Below are positions 22,241 to 31,163 of a DNA stretch of 64,000 nucleotides, piece after piece (the stretch's first letter is position 1; every line of letters starts with the position of its first letter). A model generated the notes under the pieces. It was not told where the DNA came from. It worked only from the letters and a program-made list of their open reading frames with translations, and ran no database searches. Source of the stretch: Mesostigma viride (taxonomy: Eukaryota; Streptophyta; Mesostigmatophyceae; Mesostigmatales; Mesostigmataceae); assembly GCA_009746045.1 (NCBI GenBank), contig RPFO01000284.1, positions 67,001 to 131,000 of the forward strand, written 5' to 3'. The translations under genes and the position numbers were made by a program.

Positions 22241-24669
22241 ATTAATTAATTAATTAATAGACACGTGACTGCGTCACGTGAGCATAAGTCCTCAGTGGGA
22301 GGGGAACATGGGATCGATGGAATGGATGGTATAAGCTATCTAGGTCCTAGTTACAGGGGTGTGGGCACCGCGGCCCGAATCGCTATGAATGCCATACTTG
22401 GTCACACGCGGAGCCCCCACAGGCTTGGGGGTGGTCTCCTTCATCACTACTTGCCATCTATCCTTGCGCACCATCTGCCTCCATATTACAGACAAACCAG
22501 GAGGCTGCCCGGGGGTGAGCCCGTCACGTCTAGTGTAGCACATGTCCATGCCGAGTCTATCACGAAAAGTCCACGGGTGGCGGCCCTGACGCGCGCGGCC
22601 GGGGGCACGCCAGGTGAGGACATATCGCCCAGGCTGGGCGGGCTTGGTGCCAGCTAGTCTATCTGATGTATCTACCTGATCTGTGCGGGCCAGGTGCCCG
22701 GCTAGGCCCAGGCGCCTGTGCCTAATAATGTGGGAAACATAGGGCAAATCAGCGTACAAATCCTCATTACTAATGTGCAAACCAAAGGGGATGTTAAGGG
22801 CCTGGCGCAGCATCTTGGTGACGGCGCCGTCGAGTCGTTGCTCCAGCTCCTGCGTCAGTGGCCACGTCTCGGCGCCGTAGGTCAGGATCGTCAGAATGAC
22901 GACCTTGAAGAGGTCACGCTTGACGATCCGGGGTAGGGCGGGGTTGCTCCACCAGCGGCGGTGGTCATGGAGGTGCGCCCACGCCATGCCGATCCGTGTC
23001 GTCATGTCGTCCTCGCAGTCGGGAAGCCAACTGCCGAGCAGCTTGAAGCGGCCTGAAGGAGGGTAGTTGACCTCCGCATCGTCTAAGAGGCGGAGTGTGG
23101 GTGGGGGCCCTGCCATGCCGAGGGCCAGGGCCTCCGTTTTGGGGCTGATTTCTAGACCAACCGCCCTAGCCTCGAGCGCCAGGCAGTCCAGCCAAAGTTG
23201 GGCAGACTCCGGCTTCTCGATGAGCGTGATGTCGTCGGCATAAATGAGGTCAGCTAGTAAATTCTGCTTGTTAGTCGGCCCCCCTTCCCCAATTAGCTCG
23301 TTCGTGATCGCTAGGCCAGGGGCACGGCCTGCAATGCTAGCAAAGCGAGCACGTGCCTGGCGCATAACATAATCCACTACAATAATAAACAGGTACGGCG
23401 ACAGGACGCAACCCTGCCAGACGCCGGTCTGCAGTGGGCATGGTGGGGTAATGCCGTGTTGAGTGCGCACCGAAGTGGTCGACCCCTCATACAGCGTGCG
23501 GATGACGGTAATCAGGGGAGTGGGGACGCGAGCGCGAGCAAGTACAGCCCATAGAGCGTCCCAGAGGACAGAATCAAAAGCCTTGATGAAGTCGACGAAG
23601 ATCAAGATTGCGGGAAACTCACCAGGTTGCAGGAGAGCGATTTCCTCGAAGAGGCGACGCGCGACGAAGATGGCCATGACGGTGTTGCGCCCAGGACGGA
23701 AGCCCATTTGACTTTCCCCAAGGTGACAGTCGAGAGCAGAACGAAGGCGGTTGAGGATCATGCGCATGAACAACTTAAGTGCGGCGCTCTGGATGCACAC
23801 TCCTCTGTAGTTGGCGGGGTCGTCAGGGGAACCTTTGTTTTTGTACAGCATAATACGGTAGCTGTGCTGCCACTCAGGAATCGGCGGCGCGTCGGCAAGC
23901 AGGATCCGGTTGCAGACGTCAAGCAGGAACCCCGTGAGCGCCGTCAGCTTAATCACCGGGGCTGGGAGCTGGTCAGGTCCAACGGCGGCATAGAAGCGGA
24001 GTTGCTTGGCGGCGGTGCTCAGCTCGAGCTCGGTGAACGGCGGGAGCTCGTTGGGGTCGGCCAGGGGTTCCGTCAGGGCTGGGTACGTGTAGTCCTGCTC
24101 AGCGGCGGGCGGCGTGGGCGGCGCAGGGACGTCCGCAGGTGCTACTGCCAGGCGTGCGGCCGCCAGAGGGCCAAGCGGCGGAGGCGGCGGGGGGCGCCGA
24201 GCAGCCGGGACTGGGAGGAATACCACTGGTCGAGCTGCTGCTGCGGTGAGCCAGAGAGCGTCCGCGGCGCCGGCTGCGCGCCGCCGGCGGGCCGTTGGGC
24301 GTGACGCAGGCGGGTCCAGGCGTACTTGCCGTGCTGGTCCTTGAGGTGGGCGAAGTACTCGCGGACATGAAGGTCCTCCTGCTCCTTGGTCGCCTGCCGG
24401 ATGGCCGAGTGGTAATCGGCTTTGAGGCGGGCGTAGCGGGCGGGGTCGCTGTTGTCGCGCAGGGCTTGCCGGGCCAGGATGACGGCGGGGAGCCGGTGCA
24501 GGCTGGTGAAGCGGGGCGGGCGGCGGGGGGGCAGTAGGGCCCCGGCCGCGGGCAGCTTGTCAGCGAGGTGCCGAAGGGCCGATGCCGGGCCGGCCGGCAG
24601 CGAACAGCTGGGCGTGGCTGGCCGGGATGTCCAACGCGTCGACGAACGCCTCTGCGGCGCGCTTGTGGG
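22241..24669 (-). mobile_element. LINE (family B) with reverse transcriptase, 5'-truncated, 11-bp TSD
   Basis: Perfect TSDs TTTATACGGTA lie at 22230-22240 and 24670-24680. The (TTAA)n tail is at 22241-22258, followed by about 80 bp of 3' UTR and then the ORF. Since the ORF begins inside the coding region and no apurinic endonuclease domain is present, the copy is 5'-truncated. It is the youngest-looking LINE in the window and the reference for the decayed relatives at 17502, 20297, 21059, 26477 and 37041. Confidence 0.88.
22340..24669 (-). CDS. non-LTR retrotransposon ORF2: reverse transcriptase (one frameshift)
   Basis: The RNA-directed DNA polymerase of the LINE. The long frame covers 22340-24226. 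Counting from 24226, motifs in order are YKNKGSPDDPANYRGV (128-143), GESQMGFRPGRNT (170-182), motif A VDFIKAFDS (211-219), GVWQGCVLSPYLF (268-280), the catalytic YADD (329-332), GRFKLLGSW (392-400), DLFKVVILTILTYGAETW (438-455), RHRRLGLAGHLARTDQVDT (502-520) and GLSVIWRQMVRKDRWQVV (577-594). All catalytic aspartates are present. Upstream coding (about 24230-24669, with ARQALRDNSDPARYARLKAD and REYFAHLKDQHGKYAWTRL) lies in a different frame, so one frameshift separates the halves near 24170-24260. It may be a real mutation or a sequence error. The endonuclease domain is absent. Confidence 0.88.
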
Positions 24670-24680
24670 TTTATACGGTA

Positions 24681-25289
24681 AATACGCCATATCATACAAT
24701 ACGTGGGGGGTTGGCGCACTAACGTACTAGAAATACGCCGTATTGCATTCTTAACGCAAATACGCCGTGTAACATGTATTTTTTGCGTTTTTTTTTTTCA
24801 CGGAGCTCCGGAATTCGGCGCCATACCTAGTAATTTGGCGTAGCTCAGGCCTAGGAAGATGACTCAGCCTAAACTAACTCGGGGAGTACAGGCCTACGGT
24901 TGATCCCGCTTGTCATCTCTGCCAGTTCACGGTACATACGTGGGTAAAACACGGCAAAACGAGACGGACTTGCATAAAAGTAATAATTGACGTCCACCGG
25001 CATGGAGGTGCAGAAAACTGACTGGAACATATGAGAGCATGGCTTGACATTTTAAGCTGCAATTTTGCAGGCAGAGCCATAGGTTTTAAAAAGCTTATAT
25101 CCTTGGCCAGGCAACGTCTGGATGTGTAAAGATATGTCTCAACCTTCCATAGCTACCTCCTTTGATCAGCGACCAGGTCGCTCGCTGTAGTATCTCCAAG
25201 CATCTGAACCCTGCCAGATCTCCTTTGCCACCTAGCTTTCCGAGATTGGCACTGGATTCGTTGCCCCCACCGTCGCGCGTGAAACAGTC
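24681..25289. other. unassigned; AATACGCC-repeat stretch at left
   Basis: Three spaced copies of AATACGCC(A/G)T at 24681-24770 surround the LINE target site. The remainder is A/T-richer, with no gene recognised. Confidence 0.4.
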
Positions 25290-25296
25290 ATACATG

Positions 25297-25335
25297 GATT
25301 CTCCCGATTTCTGGCCTGCGCTGGTTGTCTCCTTG
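25297..25335 (+). mobile_element. 39-bp truncated retroposon copy with 7-bp TSD
   Basis: Insert ending GCTGGTTGTCTCCTTG, flanked by ATACATG at 25290-25296 and 25336-25342. It is the same 3' end as the 221-bp element, only nine bases longer on the 5' side than the copies at 8953 and 37632. Confidence 0.72.
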
Positions 25336-25342
25336 ATACATG

Positions 25343-25926
25343 ATGTTTTCTAGCATACTAGGCGTTTGGTTCACGCCGCACAATTGAATTGAAGTGGTGT
25401 TCTACGGATTTTTGCCTTTGCACCGAGTGCAGTTTTTTTGGACGTTTGGAAACACGGGACGGCTAACGTAATATGACTGAGCCATTTTTTCACCGGCTAG
25501 AACACACGCCGAATTCGAAGTTCAGAATTCAGAGTTCAATTTTATTTCGACTTGCACGCGACCGAAGTTAGCTACTTCTAGTCCGCACCGACATGTCGAA
25601 AATGGATCAATTATATACTCGACTTTTCTGTCAAATCTCATTGACCGGGCTACGAAACAGCCCACGAACACTGTAGATGCAGATCCAACGGTGCAAACAA
25701 TGTCACGACCGACGCGGCGCTAAATCGCCTCGGTTCCTTTGTTACGAGGCATTTCGCGACGTCGCGCTGCATCGCATTTACGCGCGCCCTTTTCCATTAT
25801 ACTGTAACGTGAGATGTAAAGTCCGCTTCCCTGACCGGAAAGTTTGTCCAGCACTGTCGTGCATTACTCCCAATGGCTATACCATTCAAATCCCAGGTGA
25901 CCGTTAATTTACATCCTACACCTGCA
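25343..25926. other. unassigned sequence
   Basis: I recognise no gene. GAGCCATTTTTTCACCG occurs here (about 25480) and again near 26115, which suggests another diverged dispersed repeat. Confidence 0.35.
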
Positions 25927-26030
25927 GGTTGTAGCCCAGACTGTATTAAAAACCCATAGATGCCCCTTTCTCAGGGCTATGTGTTACATATGCTCCCCAC
26001 GGAGCTATGTTCTTAAATAATGAATGAATT
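25927..26030 (+). mobile_element. dispersed 3'-end repeat (second copy)
   Basis: Homologous to 19381-19479, from AGCCCAGACTGTATT through CACGGAGC and an A/T-rich end. Confidence 0.55.
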
Positions 26031-26250
26031 CAAATCCCAGATATCGCTGGATTGCGGTATACCTCTTATTTACTATCGCCATGCGCCTTTCCAACTCCGA
26101 AGTCCAACTCCAACTCCGAGCCATTTTTTCACCGATTAGCTAGACCTTTTTGGTACGTGGTTTTCCATTTGCGGGTAATGGTGGGAGAGCGATGCCAACA
26201 ATGGAGCTCACCACTAGACACTCCCGGCCAGTTAGGCTCGAAACCACACC

Positions 26251-26464
26251 CTGATCAAGCAAGATGTTTCCGGCCCCACCGTCTAGGTCATATAGGCGAG
26301 CTCTTAGTGTTAGCCAGCCATAAGTTCAATTAACAAGCCTACACATTTCCATCTCCACTCATACTTATCATCTAACCGACTCAAACGTGAATAAGATAAC
26401 GGCAGGCTCGAGCTACCATGTTCCGGATTCTCCAGATTTCTGGCCTGCGCTGGTTGTCTCATTG
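26251..26464 (+). mobile_element. diverged copy of the 221-bp retroposon
   Basis: It matches the reverse complement of 16955-17175 over its whole length: TTTCCGGCCCCACCGTCTAG at the 5' side, the CTCGAGCTACCATG block, then GGCCTGCGCTGGTTGTCTCATTG at the end. No TSD could be identified, and it may extend further 5'. Confidence 0.7.
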
Positions 26465-26476
26465 CTATATTAGCAT

Positions 26477-26719
26477 AACAAGTTGCTATGCGCTGATTCG
26501 CCTTACGTTTCTGGTATTCTACGGCATAGGCGCTCGGCAATGGCTGGCCATTTCCAACGCATTGACCACGTTGAGACGCTAGATAGCTGGCACCAGGTCC
26601 ACCGGCTTTGTCCTCGCTGGGCAGGGCGCTTGCCATGGGTGAGGAAGCGCCCCCGGAATATTCGACGACCGCGGCTACAAAGGGAGCCATGCTACGAACA
26701 ATACACTGGCCTAATTTAG
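26477..26719 (+). pseudogene. LINE ORF2 C-terminal fragment, + strand
   Basis: LCADSPYVSGILRHRRSAMA and GHFQRIDHVETLDSW align with LYADLPYVSHIIRHRRLGLA / GHLARTDQVDT of the intact LINE ORF. It lacks catalytic motifs and is a decayed remnant on the opposite strand to the other fragments. Confidence 0.75.
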
Positions 26720-27369
26720 GGGAGCCAGATTGTCTGTCCACTGAAGGCAGATGCAAAGGACGCTGGCAGAAGGTACTCTTGCAATGACCCCCGAGTCAGT
26801 ACAGGCGATGTGTGTTTCGAGATATGGTAGCCGCAGCGCATTCCCCCTCGAGAGCGAGACACTCGATGGACATGTTTGCGGCATATGCCGCCCTTCGCGC
26901 TGCCCACAACATAATGCCACCCGACTGTCACCGCCACGCTGGGCTACGTGGAAAAGCACAACGGCATGAACACTGTCTTGGATTTGCTTCCGCCACACCT
27001 GGCAGCCTACTGGTGGGGCCCTGGCCGCCTGCTAGTATGTCCTTGGTTGATGCAGCAGCAGCTCACCACCTGAGGGATAGCCAAAATAGGCCTTCTAGGA
27101 ATATAGAGGCCGTGTCCCCAAATGCATTTGCCCAGCGTTGGCATGGGTCTGCCAGCCGCCTGCCCGCGCCTCGTGCCTGCCAGCAAGACTGCTCACTCGA
27201 GCCGCTACCCGGTCTGCTGCCCCACGCTGAAGCCACTGCCACCTGTCGCCAGCTCCTGTCACCAGTGCCAAGTAGAAACAAGCCGCCCAGTGCCTCCACG
27301 ATGGCACCTAGGTTGCGGCCGATGGTAAACAGTGGTTAACCACCAGCCCGCGGCTGTGGTGATGCTCAG
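26720..27369. other. unassigned intergenic sequence
   Basis: Open frames exist on both strands (for example 26812-27339, +), but no motif or family is recognised and the composition is ordinary. I do not call a gene. Confidence 0.35.
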
Positions 27370-27465
27370 GGATGCTGTTGTGGCGTCGAGCTCGTCACGG
27401 TGGATGCTGTTGTGGCGTCGAGCTCGTCACGGTGGATGCTGTTGTGGCGTCGAGCTCGTCACGGT
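27370..27465. repeat. 32-bp tandem repeat, three copies
   Basis: Three identical units of GGATGCTGTTGTGGCGTCGA plus 12 further bases. It lies just downstream of the EF-hand gene's stop codon. Confidence 0.95.
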
Positions 27466-27653
27466 GGGAACCAGCCGAGACGCCGGCTGCCTGGGCCACA
27501 GGGCATGATGCGCAGCACGGATAAATGGCAGTGGTCCTCTTTCGCCCGGCGTCCCGCGGTTGTGCATGTCTCTCGGTGCCCTCGCGGCCCTCGCGGCAAC
27601 AGCAACGGCTCTGTACCTCGCCCCCGCCGCGCCCACTTGATGCATCCCCGCCG

Positions 27654-29808
27654 CTACCACTTGGGCTTTGGAACGTTCCAGAAGCGGTGCGGCAGGGGCC
27701 CCTGCAGGTACCGATGGAACGCGTCAAACCGCAGCCTCCCATCGCACTCTGGGTCGGCCTCTGCGATCATCTCCGCTGCCTCTGCCTCGGTGAGCGAGTC
27801 GCCCATCGCCTCCATCGCCGCCATGAGGGAGGCAGGCGTGAGGTAGCCGCGGCCATCCGTGTCAAACAGTTGGAACGCGGCCTGCAGCTCCTCTTGCGCG
27901 CTGGGGGAGTTGGCGTGGCAAGGGGGGAACAAGGGGACGAGGGGACGAGGTTGGGGGGGGGGAAACCGGGGGGGGGGGGAGAAGTAACAGGCTTCAGGAG
28001 ATATGGGGGATGAGATATGGGGGATGAGATATGGGGGATGAGATATGGGGGATGAGATATGGGGGATGAGATATGGGCGATGAGATATGGGGGATGAGAT
28101 ATGGGGGATGAGATATGGGGGATGAGATATGGGGGATGAGATATGGGGGATGAGATGTGGGGGATGAGATATGGGGGATGAGATGTGGGGGATGAGATAT
28201 GGGGCATGAGATATGGGGCATGAGATATGGGAGGTGGACAGGGTATGGTGCGCCCCTGTCGCATGTCTCCAGGGAGGGAATGGAGAAGGCAGCATGCCAC
28301 GCTAGGAGGTGATGCTAGGGCTACCATCCACAGTAACGATGTGTACTGTGGCCCAAGTTGCCACGACGACCAAGCACGCGGAGTAAGCGGCCACCAAGAG
28401 CAAGCATGCAGTGGTGCTACGAAGGGAGGTGCCACCAAGCCACGTTTGGGAATGGATTTCGCCACAAAACAAATGCTGACACTGCCCACATTGGCTTCCA
28501 GTCATGGCGATATCCCTGGTCTCCCTAGCTCACATGTGGTGCACCGTTTGCTTGTCATGCTGCTGGCGCGCTCACCCCTTGTGTGTGATGCTGGCGCCCG
28601 TGGTGGTGAGGAACTCACGGAAGCCCACGTCCCCATTCGCGCCGTGCGACATGGCCTGCAGCAGCGCGTCGACTGCGTCCAGCGACACCGGGTGGCCCAA
28701 GAAACGCATCAGGTAGGACAGCTCGGTGCGGTCGACACGGCCTGGGACAAACAGGCACACGGAATTCGAGGGCAGAAGCAGGGGGGCAAGGGGGGCAAGG
28801 GTGATGAGTGGGGCAGCACAGCAAGCAAGCGTGGGGACACCTGTGTGGTTGGTTCAGCGGACGCCATAGCTGCACTAGTCGGATTGGCACTAGGCTTCGC
28901 GAGAGCCACGCCTCGCAATCGGAGGGTTTTGGCTGGGTTGGTAGGGTTGGTAGGGTTGGTAGGGTTGGTGGGGTTGGTAGGCTTGGTAGGTTTGGTAGGG
29001 TTGGTAGGGTTGGTAGGGTTGGTAGGGTTGGTAGGGTTGGTAGGGTTGGTTGGGTTGGTCGAGTCGGTTGGGTTGGTTAGGTTGGTTGGGTTGGTTGGGA
29101 TGGTTGCTTTAGTTGGGTTGGTTGGGTTGGTTGGGTTGGTTGGGTTGGTTGGGTTGCTTGGTTGCAAAGGTGGGTAGGGCCTGGTGGGCGGGCTGGGTAG
29201 GGATGGGTAAGAAACAATGGGATTTTGCCAGCAAAGGCCAGGGACGGGCATCCCCAGAAGAGCACAGGGGCGGAGCCGCCTAGCATCAACAAGGTGGTCG
29301 CCTGCTGCCACTGCCGCGATGCATGCCTCTACCGCATGTCCACGCACATAGTCCTTGCGCAGTACTCACCGTCATTGTCGCGGTCCAGGAAGCTCATGGC
29401 GTCGCGAAACCCCTTTATCTGCTCCAGGTTAAAGGGGACCATGTCATACGACGGCGCCGGCAGGCCCTCAAGGATGGAGCCCTGCAGCTTGCTGCCGAGA
29501 CTCAGCGTGCGCTCAGCCGGTTGCGCATCGTACTCTTCGGCTGCCGTCCTAAGCCGCTGGGATGCCAAGGGGTCATCTCCGCCATGGATGTCTCCATACT
29601 GCAGCCGCAATGGTATGGTGGACGAGCGGGGGAGGGCGTGGCGATGAAGGTGGTCGGCAGGAGATGACAGTGACCGGCGCAGTTTTCCTGGCGACCGCAC
29701 CCTCGGCGTCGAGGCACCATCACTCGCGCTGTCCGAAGCAGCTGTGTCCGCAACGTGCGTCATGTCACCGCGGCTGTGGTGACCACTCGCAAGGCTTGGG
29801 GGGTTCAT
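27654..29808 (-). CDS. EF-hand calcium-binding protein, calmodulin-like, N-terminal extension (283 aa)
   Basis: Three exons read on the minus strand: 29370-29808, 28576-28741 and 27654-27900. GT-AG introns at both joins preserve frame, giving 283 residues. Residues 1-125 are a Ser/Arg-rich extension of unknown role. EF-hand 1 is split by intron 1 at its loop (FLDRDNDG joined to RVDRTEL) and is fully canonical, with Asp at loop positions 1, 3 and 5, Gly at 6 and Glu at 12. EF-hand 2 ([12 protein letters not shown]) lacks the Asp ligands. EF-hand 3 ([12 protein letters not shown]) and EF-hand 4 ([12 protein letters not shown]) lack the position-12 Glu. A single high-affinity Ca2+ site is therefore likely. 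The arrangement of two EF pairs with a short linker is that of calmodulin/centrin/troponin C proteins; I cannot assign a specific member. Both introns contain minisatellites. The start is the first Met of the exon-1 frame. Confidence 0.82.
28000..28236. repeat. 14-bp minisatellite in EF-hand gene intron 2
   Basis: About 16 units of a G-rich 14-mer (GATATGGGGGATGA) with few variants. It lies in the intron 27901-28575. The Ile/Ser/His/Pro-rich open frames on the minus strand are repeat artefacts. Confidence 0.95.
28925..29160. repeat. 10-bp G/T-rich minisatellite in EF-hand gene intron 1
   Basis: About 23 units of GGTTGGTAGG and GGTTGGTTGG types. It lies inside the intron 28742-29369. It is superficially telomere-like but internal and of the wrong period. 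Confidence 0.93.
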
Positions 29809-31163
29809 CGACCGGCTACACCGAAGCCGTTACAACACAATGATGCAACGTAGCCGACTACTTCTTAGTGCCGTAACCTTTCTTTCTGGATTATCTAGTT
29901 GACGTGGCTGGAAAAAGTAAGCAACAATACGATGCCGATAATGGCGTCGGTGGCTCGCCCCTCTGGTAGATTTAAATGAATCCCTGTTGATAACCGGAAA
30001 CATGCAAGGAAATGGAGGTGTGAATTGCCTGCACGCCCAGCATTGAGCTCTCCATGGGCCAAAAAGGTTTGACCCCTATGAAAGCCGGATTACGTATCAG
30101 GAATCAATTAATGAAACATGCCAGCTGGTATTTTCATGTGTGGAAACGTCCTCTTCTTCTGCTTTCAAACTCTTTCCTTGCGTTCCGGGCCCATCTCCAA
30201 TAGCTGTCGAGGTCGGTGCCACTCGTGATAGTCGAATTTGGTATTCATAACCAGGTCGACGTTTACCTGAGGCTTAGCTTTCCCACTTGCTAGCTCTTGC
30301 TTGGTGCCACGGGTCGAAAGCCTTGTGAAACAATGAAGGCACCAGCTTGCGAGGTGCAGAGTTGCTTGTTGCTAATTTAGTCGACTCGGCATCACATACA
30401 AAATTCCACATCTTGTTACCATGCACAATCATCATATTCCGCTCGAATCGGGGGCATTCCATGGACCATGTGGCTGACACCTGCCGCGCTGCCTACAGTG
30501 AGATATACAGTGAGAAACCGTTCAGTTGAGCACCGGTAAACGCTTATTTGTGAACCGCTTTATTAGCCCTTGCGGCCCTTGCCAGTTGCCACATGTCCTG
30601 TCCTACAGTACTGTACACTGTTCGGAACAGTACTGTAGGTACACGGTCCACGGCTTGCTCATCAGCTCATACTGTAAAAGTTGCTACTGTAAGGGAGCCA
30701 CAGATGCTTCTGGAGGCAGAGCCGGCAGCATTGCACGTGGGACTGAGCCGGCCCGTACCCCAAGCGCGGGAAAACTTCGGCAAAACCGAGTGAGCACCCC
30801 TTGGAGCAAACCAGTAAAAAACAGCATTCCCCCACCCAATAACCTCGGTCTCCATACATTCATCGCGCGCAAAACGCAGCAGTGCATCCTCCTCCCCCCG
30901 TTTCTTACGTCTTTGCTGCTCGTCATTGCTTCAGGTGATCGGGTCCTAAAATTATCCAGAATTTTGCAATTCAAGTAGGCGGGGTCAGGCTGCGTCTTGA
31001 TCACGGGTCGGCAGTCAGCCGCAAATTTTAGGGTTGCATGCGAATTGCGAGTAAGAATGAGTTCTAACCTACCTGGAAAGCAAACGGCGAATTAACATTC
31101 ATCTGCTGGAAAGATAGCCTCCTTTCTCTGTATGACAACGTTACAACCCTTGGAGGCCTTATC
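29809..31163. other. divergent intergenic region between the EF-hand gene and HIRA
   Basis: 1.35 kb between two divergent starts should contain both promoters. I could not define a TATA box or initiator. It holds an inverted repeat at 30602-30639 and several TACTGTA words at 30600-30690. A 68-residue minus-strand frame at 30274-30480 has no recognisable family. Confidence 0.45.
30602..30639. repeat. 13-bp perfect inverted repeat upstream of HIRA
   Basis: CCTACAGTACTGT (30602-30614) and its exact reverse complement (30627-30639) flank a 12-nt spacer, itself partly palindromic (ACTGTTCGGAACAGT spans it). Confidence 0.85.

Noticed and set aside
28925-29160. GGTTGGTAGG array as a telomere
   Set aside because: It is internal, within an intron, with a 10-bp period and variants; no chromosome end is indicated.
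28227-29177. 316-codon + strand frame ending in Leu-Val-Gly repeats
   Set aside because: Antisense to the EF-hand gene and its minisatellites.
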